From: Bacillota bacterium
GTDB taxonomy: Bacteria; Bacillota; DSM-12270; Thermacetogeniales; Thermacetogeniaceae
Assembly (NCBI GenBank): GCA_030627585.1
Contig: DAOURU010000088.1
Span: forward strand, 1 to 5,574
DNA: 5,574 bases
Direction of reading: 5' to 3'
In this document: piece after piece, positions 1 to 4,801 of the stretch
How the letters are laid out: each line of letters starts with the position of its first letter
Position numbering within the stretch: position 1 is the first letter of the stretch
The notes under the pieces: model-generated
Told to the model about the DNA's origin: nothing
The model's database searches: none
Seen by the model: the letters and a program-made list of their open reading frames with translations, nothing else
Program-made: the position numbers and the translations under genes

Positions 1-1
1 A

Positions 2-1291
2 AAAGAAGGTGCACTGCCGTTTTATACCAGGGTCGGATCGTTTGACTTCGACAATGATGGCAACCTCGTCAGCAACCTGAACGGGATGCACGTCCTGGGC
101 TGGATAGCAGATAATGATGGAAATATTGACCCGGATTATTCAGATCTGAAGCTCATTCAAATTAACCCGAATGAAACGGCCCTGGCCAAGGCGACAAGCA
201 AAATGATCCTGGGTGGCAACCTCGATGCCCTTGGTCTTAATTTTCTTAAATTTTCGGATGGTACAAGTACAGATAATTTTACGATTGATGATGGTTCCGG
301 TAACAATGCAGACTTACAAATTACTTTCACTCCCACAGAAACATTAAATACGTGGACCTGGTCTCTAAGTGTTATCAGTGGATGTTATCTTAGTAGCGGA
401 GGGACTGGTACAATTACTTATGATCCAATTACTAAGCAATACAGCGCCAGCAGCACTGATGGCGACCCAGTTGTGGAGGTTTTAAATCCGAGCCCGCCTC
501 CTGATTATAACCCGGTTACGATAACAATTCAGAGTAACCAGGATAGTGTCTCAGACTGCTTTTCCGTTACTAAAAGTGGATTTGAGGAACCGGATTTAAT
601 GGCAACAACTGTATCACGTACTGTCTACGACTCCGTGGGCAACAAGTATACCGCAGCAATAAAATTTATTAACAGAGGAAACGCTGAGTGGGAATGGAAT
701 CTCAAGTCCCTGACCGATGAAAAAGGTAATCCAGTCTCAGGGGCAGAAGGAAGTGGAACATTAAATTTCGGTTCCGATGGAAAAATTTCCAGTGTAAGTG
801 CGGGAACAATTACCTTTGATCCTGATGGTAGTGATTATCTAAAACCGGTAAAGATTACAGTTGACTTTTCCAACGTAACCCAGTTTGCATCTGACTTTAC
901 AGTAAACGTACAGTCTCAGGACGGGTATCCTTCTGGTGATCTTGAGAGCCTGACCATTGACCAGACTGGAATGATCGTCGGAGTTTTCTCAAACGGAACC
1001 AGTCGGCCCCTTGCCCAGGTAGCCCTTGAGCGCTTCGCCAATCCGGCCGGACTTGAAAAAGCAGGAAACTCCCTTTTTACTAAATCGAGCAATGCAGAAC
1101 CAATTGGCACTAAACCGGCAGGGACAAGCGGATATGGGATCATTAAGCCGGGGTCGCTGGAGATGTCGAACGTGGACCTCTCCTCGGAGTTCACGGACCT
1201 GATCGTCACCCAGCGGGGGTTCCAGGCCAATTCCCGGGTGATCACGGCTTCGGATGAAATGCTTCAGGAACTTGTTAATCTGAAGCGATAG
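2..1291 (+). CDS. flgE: Flagellar hook protein FlgE, 3' part (N-terminus outside window)
   Basis: FlgE polymerises into the hook, the universal joint between rod and filament. The reading frame is open from base 2, giving 429 visible residues; the start lies upstream. The visible N-terminal stretch YTRVGSFDFDNDGNLV followed by GMHVLGW is the typical early FlgE core. The middle (visible residues about 92-290) has FlaE-like beta-rich hook domain sequence, apparently in two copies. Then comes the conserved D1 segment GDLESLTIDQTGMIVGVFSNG, and the C-terminal axial-protein helix with NVDLSSEFTDLIVTQRGFQ and ANSRVITASDEML. This long middle and the end at EMLQELVNLKR favour FlgE over FlgF or FlgG. 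Both cysteines are in the first repeat. By hand count, bases 241-360 are about 35% GC while 1141-1260 are about 61% GC. The TAG stop is at 1289-1291. Confidence 0.95.
   Translation, partial: KEGALPFYTRVGSFDFDNDGNLVSNLNGMHVLGWIADNDGNIDPDYSDLKLIQINPNETALAKATSKMILGGNLDALGLNFLKFSDGTSTDNFTIDDGSGNNADLQITFTPTETLNTWTWSLSVISGCYLSSGGTGTITYDPITKQYSASSTDGDPVVEVLNPSPPPDYNPVTITIQSNQDSVSDCFSVTKSGFEEPDLMATTVSRTVYDSVGNKYTAAIKFINRGNAEWEWNLKSLTDEKGNPVSGAEGSGTLNFGSDGKISSVSAGTITFDPDGSDYLKPVKITVDFSNVTQFASDFTVNVQSQDGYPSGDLESLTIDQTGMIVGVFSNGTSRPLAQVALERFANPAGLEKAGNSLFTKSSNAEPIGTKPAGTSGYGIIKPGSLEMSNVDLSSEFTDLIVTQRGFQANSRVITASDEMLQELVNLKR
275..871 (+). repeat. Tandem FlaE-like hook domains within FlgE (protein-level repeat)
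   Basis: Two stretches of the hook protein share the same order of motifs: bases about 275-532 and about 617-871. Copy A has FTIDDGSGNNADLQITFT, then TWTWSLSV, GGTGTITYDP and NPVTITI. Copy B has VYDSVGNKYTAAIKF, then EWEWNLKSL, GSGTLNFGSDG and KPVKITVDF. Both follow the FlaE-domain pattern: a Ser/Gly-Asn turn, beta strands ending in a Trp-x-Trp strand, a Gly-Thr-leading strand, and a final Val-x-Ile-Thr strand. The copies are very diverged at DNA level, so this would be an old duplication. The assignment is by eye; copy boundaries are approximate. Confidence 0.6.
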
Positions 1292-1313
1292 GTGACTTAA
1301 ATGAAATGGCGTT

Positions 1314-1424
1314 CTCTTCTGATACGCCTACTTTGCCCCGTCAGTACCCGAAGGGAGCAAATGCGCCCGCGCCGGCGTAACCCGCTCCCCCGGGTAGGGC
1401 CGGGGGCAGGAGTGAGAAGAAGAG
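1314..1424 (+). promoter_or_regulatory. Structured spacer: long imperfect hairpin covering the flbD ribosome binding site
   Basis: Five nested complementary pairs can be read in the flgE-flbD spacer: CTCTTCT 1314-1320 with AGAAGAG 1418-1424; GCCCCG 1335-1340 with CGGGG(G)C 1401-1407 (one bulged G); TACCCG 1345-1350 with CGGGTA 1391-1396; GGGAGC 1353-1358 with GCTCCC 1384-1389; TGCGCC 1362-1367 with GGCGTA 1374-1379 (one G-U). All are colinear, with mostly short internal loops and a 6-base apical loop. The largest gap, 1321-1334 opposite 1408-1417, could add ACT 1330-1332 with AGT 1411-1413. The structure encloses the AGGAG at 1408-1412 and ends on the G of the flbD start codon. Bases 1361-1410 are about 82% GC by hand count. 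It has no T-run, so it is not a standard terminator. It does not resemble a c-di-GMP riboswitch. A dispersed palindromic repeat is an alternative. Confidence 0.5.
1408..1412 (+). promoter_or_regulatory. Ribosome binding site of flbD
   Basis: AGGAG lies 11 bases before the GTG at 1424, a rather long spacing. It is the best Shine-Dalgarno match upstream of the conserved FlbD N-terminus. Another in-frame GTG at 1412 overlaps it and is therefore less likely as the start. The site falls inside the predicted long hairpin of this spacer, so its accessibility may vary. Confidence 0.55.
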
Positions 1425-1678
1425 TGATTAAAGTAACGCGTTTAAATGGGGAGGAATTCTACGTTAACTCCGACTTAATTGAGTTCATCGAAAAGACACC
1501 TGACACCGTTTTGACGCTCACAACAGGTAGAAAAATTATCGTTAAGGAAGATGTACCTGAAATCATTAAACTAATTACACAATTTCGCGGGTCCCTAATC
1601 CGGGCATCTTTGGAAGAAGGGCTGGGTCAGAGAAGAATTGAGCAACAATTGAAGGCAAATGTTCAAGACGAGGTGTAA
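1424..1678 (+). CDS. flbD: FlbD/SwrD family flagellar protein
   Basis: Small protein of the FlbD family (the Bacillus subtilis homologue is SwrD/YlzI, reported to increase flagellar motor power and swarming; unrelated to the Caulobacter NtrC-type regulator FlbD). The 84 residues start VIKVTRLNGEEFYVNSDLIE, followed by FIEKTPDTVLTLTTGRKIIV and a KEDVPEII stretch, which is the full family signature. The charged C-terminal tail (about residues 57-84) extends beyond the shortest members. GTG 1424 was chosen because family members begin at M-I-K-V-T-R-L-N-G. The frame stays open back to ATG 1301, but that would add 41 residues, 12 of them arginine, encoded by the structured GC-rich spacer and unlike the family. 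The stop is four bases before motA, and the gene sits directly upstream of the stator genes. Confidence 0.9.
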   Translation: MIKVTRLNGEEFYVNSDLIEFIEKTPDTVLTLTTGRKIIVKEDVPEIIKLITQFRGSLIRASLEEGLGQRRIEQQLKANVQDEV

Positions 1679-1681
1679 GGG

Positions 1682-2476
1682 ATGGATTTTGCAACCGCGC
1701 TTGGCCTCTTCTCGGGTTTATTCCTTCTCATTTGGGCAATTGAAATGGGGGGGTCTGTTGGAACGTTTTGGAACCCTCCTTCAGTCATGATCGTGCTTGG
1801 GGGAACATTAGCAGGCACTTTGATCAACTACCCTTTACAAAAAGTGGTTGGAGTCGTTAGGGTTCTTAAAAATGCCTTTTTTACCAAAATGAAGGAACCC
1901 ACTGAAATCATTCAGATTTTAGTAAGTTTTGCGGAAAAAGCAAGACGGGAGGGGCTGCTCGCTCTTGAGGCCGAGGCGGAAACGATAGACGATAAATTTC
2001 TTCAGAAGGGTATCCAGCTCGTGGTGGATGGGACAGACCCAGAGCTCGTACGAAGCATTTTGGAAACAGACCTTACCTTTCTGGAAGACCGCCATAAATC
2101 GGGCCAGGCCATTTTTGAAACGATGGGCCTTCTGGCTCCGGCCTTTGGAATGATGGGGACCCTTATTGGCTTAATTCAAATGTTGGGAGCTATTGATCAA
2201 CCCGAACAAATTGGCCCGGGAATGGCAACCGCTTTAATTACGACCTTTTACGGAACTTTATTTGCAAACTTGATTTTCAATCCGATTGCCGGGAAATTAA
2301 GGGTGCGAACCAGTGAAGAGGTGTTATTGCGGGAGGTAATGATCGAAGGAATCCTTTCCATTCAGGCCGGCGAAAACCCCCGGATTGTGGAAGAAAAAAT
2401 GAAGGTTTTCCTGGCCCCGCGCCTGCGGGATAACATTCACTCCAGACGCGAAGCACGCTCTGCAGGAGGACTTTAA
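1682..2476 (+). CDS. motA: Flagellar motor stator protein MotA
   Basis: MotA is the membrane subunit of the stator: together with MotB it conducts ions and pushes on the rotor protein FliG. The 264-residue length is normal. Hydrophobic segments lie at about residues 3-20, 34-50, 148-168 and 182-203, giving the usual four membrane helices. The large cytoplasmic loop has SFAEKARREGLLALE, where Arg88 and Glu96 match the spacing of the rotor-contacting Arg90/Glu98 of E. coli. The prolines in LAPAFGMMGTLIG (Pro153) and FNPIAGKL (Pro201) correspond to the functionally important Pro173/Pro222. AGGTG at 1671-1675, inside the end of flbD, is the ribosome binding site, with a 6-base spacing to ATG 1682, so translation is probably coupled to flbD. 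Whether protons or sodium drive it cannot be told reliably from the sequence. Confidence 0.97.
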   Translation: MDFATALGLFSGLFLLIWAIEMGGSVGTFWNPPSVMIVLGGTLAGTLINYPLQKVVGVVRVLKNAFFTKMKEPTEIIQILVSFAEKARREGLLALEAEAETIDDKFLQKGIQLVVDGTDPELVRSILETDLTFLEDRHKSGQAIFETMGLLAPAFGMMGTLIGLIQMLGAIDQPEQIGPGMATALITTFYGTLFANLIFNPIAGKLRVRTSEEVLLREVMIEGILSIQAGENPRIVEEKMKVFLAPRLRDNIHSRREARSAGGL

Positions 2477-2477
2477 A

Positions 2478-3206
2478 ATGAGAGCAAATCGCAGGAGAGA
2501 GTCATCCCCTAAAACTGGTTCTCCGTCCTGGATGGTGACATACGGAGATATGGTGACTCTTCTCCTCGCTTTCTTTGTAGCACTTTATGCATTTTCCGTG
2601 ATTGACGCAGAACGTTTCCAGGCGGCCCTGCTTTCGATCCGGGGTTCCCTCGGCTTTTTTGAAAGGGAATCCGGTATCGTGGAAAGAGGGCAAGGCCTGG
2701 AAGAAGAACTGCTGGCCGACGCCCAGCTTCGCGGGGTAAAAGAGAAAGCCGACAAATTCTTACAAGATCAAAACTTCCGGGGCAAAGTGACACTGGTTTT
2801 AGATAAAAGGGGGTTGATTTTGCGTTTTCAAGAAACTGTTCTTTTTGACCCCGGAAAAGCCAGTTTAAAACCGGATGCAAAGAGAACTTTAAATGTCGTC
2901 GCAACCTTTCTTAAACAGATTCCAAACCAGGTGCGGATTGAAGGTCATACCTGCGATCTCCCTCTAAAGACGTCTTTATATCCTTCAAACTGGGAGCTTT
3001 CTACAGCAAGAGCGACAACAGTAATTCGGTATTTTGCTTCTCTGGGCGTCCCGGGGGAACGTCTCTCCGCTGTTGGCTACGGGGAATACCGGCCGGTTGT
3101 TCCTAATACCAGTGAAGTGAATAGAAGGCAAAACAGACGGGTGGATATTTTAATCTTAAAGCAAGAGTTGGGAGAAAAGGAACCAGTTCCGGCGAACCGC
3201 AATTAG
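2478..3206 (+). CDS. motB: Flagellar motor stator protein MotB
   Basis: MotB anchors the stator to peptidoglycan and carries the ion-binding aspartate. The 242-residue protein has a basic cytoplasmic N-terminus (MRANRRR), then SWMVTYGDMVTLLLAFFVAL, in which Asp24 is the ion-carrying residue at the start of the single membrane helix (about 22-42). A plug/linker region follows (about 45-100). The OmpA-like peptidoglycan-binding domain (about 115-228) is marked by LFDPGKASLKPDA, IEGHTCDLPL, NWELSTARA with Arg178, GYGEYRPVVPN and NRRQNRRVDI. All family landmarks are present. The start ATG is one base after the motA stop, with a strong AGGAGGA at 2464-2470 (7-base spacing) inside motA, typical of coupled, balanced MotA/MotB synthesis. 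Confidence 0.97.
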   Translation: MRANRRRESSPKTGSPSWMVTYGDMVTLLLAFFVALYAFSVIDAERFQAALLSIRGSLGFFERESGIVERGQGLEEELLADAQLRGVKEKADKFLQDQNFRGKVTLVLDKRGLILRFQETVLFDPGKASLKPDAKRTLNVVATFLKQIPNQVRIEGHTCDLPLKTSLYPSNWELSTARATTVIRYFASLGVPGERLSAVGYGEYRPVVPNTSEVNRRQNRRVDILILKQELGEKEPVPANRN

Positions 3207-3275
3207 AGGAGTAGCGGGGGCCGGTGTTGACCCTGAAATAAATTTACAGCAAAACTATGCCGGGAGGTTAATTAA

Positions 3276-3785
3276 ATGGCGCAAGAGGCAACAGGTGAAC
3301 AAACAGAACAGAACAAAGCTAAACGAGGCATCTTCCCGGGTCAAAAGTTGCTCATCCTGGGAATCGGAGCAATTGTTGTTTGCGGTTTAGTTGCTTTGAT
3401 CGTATCTTTCATAGTTACGAGACAAAACCCGGGGAATCCTGCGCGAACCAACTACACAGATCAGGCGAAAAATGATCTCTCTCAGATTGGCCCGCTTTTC
3501 GAGGCAGGAGAATTTACCACTAACCTTGCCCCGGGAGGAGAAAAAAGATTTGTCAAAGTCAAAATAGTTTTTGAATTGAGCCAGGAATCTTTAGCCAAAG
3601 AGATCAAACGAAAACTTCCTGTCTTGCGAGATCGCATTTTTTTGTTTCTCAACAGCAAAACCAGCGACGACCTTAGCGCAGAGAAACGGCCTAATTTAAA
3701 AAATGAAATCCTCAAAGACCTCAACCGGCACCTCAATACAGGTGAAATCATGAACATTTATTTTTCAGATTTAGTAATGCAGTAA
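3276..3785 (+). CDS. fliL: Flagellar basal body-associated protein FliL
   Basis: FliL is a single-pass inner-membrane protein that surrounds or supports the stator and affects torque. The 169 residues comprise a hydrophilic cytoplasmic N-terminus (1-23), one membrane helix (about 24-48, LLILGIGAIVVCGLVALIVS) and a periplasmic domain (about 75-169). The periplasmic domain contains GEFTTNLAPGGEKRFVKVKI, VLRDRIFLFLNSKTSDDL, and the C-terminal NIYFSDLVMQ, the usual FliL ending (compare VYFTDFVIQ-like ends). ATG 3276 is preceded by GGGAGGT (3262-3268, 7-base spacing). The 69-base spacer after motB (3207-3275) contains an unused-looking AGGAG at 3207-3211 and no convincing promoter or terminator. 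FliL following motB is consistent with its role at the stator. Confidence 0.95.
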   Translation: MAQEATGEQTEQNKAKRGIFPGQKLLILGIGAIVVCGLVALIVSFIVTRQNPGNPARTNYTDQAKNDLSQIGPLFEAGEFTTNLAPGGEKRFVKVKIVFELSQESLAKEIKRKLPVLRDRIFLFLNSKTSDDLSAEKRPNLKNEILKDLNRHLNTGEIMNIYFSDLVMQ

Positions 3786-3791
3786 ATTTTC

Positions 3792-3801
3792 AGGGGTTGA
3801 T
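3792..3801 (+). promoter_or_regulatory. Ribosome binding site of fliM
   Basis: AGGGGTTGAT matches the extended Shine-Dalgarno AGGAGGTGAT at 8 of 10 positions. Aligned this way, the six-base core ends at 3797. That leaves 8 bases to TTG 3806, 5 to GTG 3803 and 11 to GTG 3809. This favours TTG 3806, although GTG 3803 cannot be excluded. Confidence 0.5.
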
Positions 3802-3805
3802 TGTG

Positions 3806-4801
3806 TTGGTGGAAATTTTATCCCAGGCGGAAATCGACGCCCTGTTGGACGCTCTCAAGACAGGAGAAATAACAGCAGATGAGATCAAGGAAGAGGAACA
3901 GGCGAAAAAGGTAAAGGTATATGATTTCCGCAGGCCCAACAAGTTTTCTAAGGAACAAATTAATACATTTCAAGTCATTTATGAGAATTATGCAAGGGCA
4001 CTGGCAACCTTCCTTTCAGGCCAGCTTCGAAGTCCAGTACAAATTTCAGTTCTTTCCGTCGAACAGTTAACATATGAAGAATTCACCCATTCTCTGCCTG
4101 ATCCCTCGATCATCGTTATTTTCAATATGTCTCCCCTTGAGGGAAACGGGATTATGGAAATTCAGCCCTCTATTGTATTTGGCATGATTGATCGCCTCTT
4201 TGGGGGCCCGGGCCGGACCCCCGCGAAAACACGTTCTCTCACAGAAATTGAACGAACCATTGTTGAACGGATGAGCCGGCGCATGCTAAATCTTTCTAAA
4301 GAAGCATGGGAAAATATTATAGAATTTACCCCCTGTGTGGAATTTATAGAATCCAATCCCCAGTTTGCACAAATCGTCTCCCCGATGGAAATGGTGATCT
4401 TGATTTCTCTCGAAACAAAGATGGGAGAGTTGGAGGGAATCATTAACTTTTGCATTCCTTATCTTGTACTCGAACCGATTATCGAAAAATTGAGCATTCA
4501 TTACTGGTTTTCGCGATCCTCTAAAGAACACAAAGAGGAATACCGCCTCCACCTGCAGCAAAAAATTGAAGCCGCACAAATTTCTCTTCGAGTTGTTTTA
4601 GGTACCACTTCGATTACGATCCGGGAACTCCTCGACCTTCAAGTTGGGGATGTTGTTCCTCTCGATCATAGAGTTGATGCCGACTTGACTGTAATGATTG
4701 GGGACAACCAGAAATTCTACGCAAAACCCGGGATTCAAAATAAGAGGCTTGCCGTACAAATTACGGGTTTCAAGGGAAAGGAGGAGATCATTTCTGAGTG
4801 A
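3806..4801 (+). CDS. fliM: Flagellar motor switch protein FliM
   Basis: FliM is the C-ring component that binds phosphorylated CheY and transmits the switching signal to FliG. The 331-residue length is normal. The N-terminal peptide VEILSQAEIDALLDALKTGE is the CheY-P binding motif. The middle CheC-like domain (about 40-225) includes YDFRRPNKFSKEQINTFQVI and the signature RLFGGPGRTPAKTRSLTEIE, the region that contacts FliG. The C-terminal SpoA domain (about 245-325) includes LLDLQVGDVVPLDHRVDADL. Four in-frame non-ATG starts lie close together (TTG 3797, GTG 3803, TTG 3806, GTG 3809). TTG 3806 best fits the ribosome binding site and the family N-terminus (M-x-E-I-L-S-Q). There is no ATG alternative near the N-terminus. 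The 3' end contains the fliY ribosome binding site and overlaps fliY by 8 bases. Confidence 0.95.
   Translation: MVEILSQAEIDALLDALKTGEITADEIKEEEQAKKVKVYDFRRPNKFSKEQINTFQVIYENYARALATFLSGQLRSPVQISVLSVEQLTYEEFTHSLPDPSIIVIFNMSPLEGNGIMEIQPSIVFGMIDRLFGGPGRTPAKTRSLTEIERTIVERMSRRMLNLSKEAWENIIEFTPCVEFIESNPQFAQIVSPMEMVILISLETKMGELEGIINFCIPYLVLEPIIEKLSIHYWFSRSSKEHKEEYRLHLQQKIEAAQISLRVVLGTTSITIRELLDLQVGDVVPLDHRVDADLTVMIGDNQKFYAKPGIQNKRLAVQITGFKGKEEIISE
4777..4784 (+). promoter_or_regulatory. Strong ribosome binding site of fliY, inside fliM
   Basis: AAAGGAGG is the strongest Shine-Dalgarno match in the window. It is 9 bases before the CTG at 4794, which is in the fliY frame. The GTG at 4798 is closer to optimal in kind but out of frame and opens only a short spurious frame. 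The next in-frame ATG (4830) is 45 bases away. The position supports initiation at CTG 4794. Confidence 0.7.

Noticed and set aside
916..1245. Minus-strand open frame of 109 codons inside flgE, and similar ones in motB, fliL and fliM
   Set aside because: They lie opposite clearly conserved flagellar genes, lack recognisable motifs, and have no convincing ribosome binding site.
1292..1423. c-di-GMP riboswitch in the spacer, since these often precede motility genes
   Set aside because: The characteristic conserved bases of the known c-di-GMP aptamers are not recognisable here; only the hairpin structure is.
3207..3244. AGGAG after the motB stop followed by a GTG/TTG mini reading frame ending at TAA
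   Set aside because: The frame is only five codons and the spacing is too long; probably a remnant or chance.
3227..3261. TTGACC (3227-3232) and TATGCC (3256-3261) before fliL as a possible promoter
   Set aside because: The spacing is 23 bases, far from 17, and the -10 match is poor. No better -10 box is at the right distance.
3625..3643. TGCGAGATCGCA followed by seven T inside fliL, resembling a terminator
   Set aside because: The stem has only four to five pairs with a 2-4 base loop, and it lies within the conserved RDRIFLFLNSK coding sequence.
4202..4222. GGGGG...CCCCC potential hairpin in fliM
   Set aside because: It encodes the conserved FliM signature FGGPGRTPA; glycine and proline codons explain the GC-rich arms.
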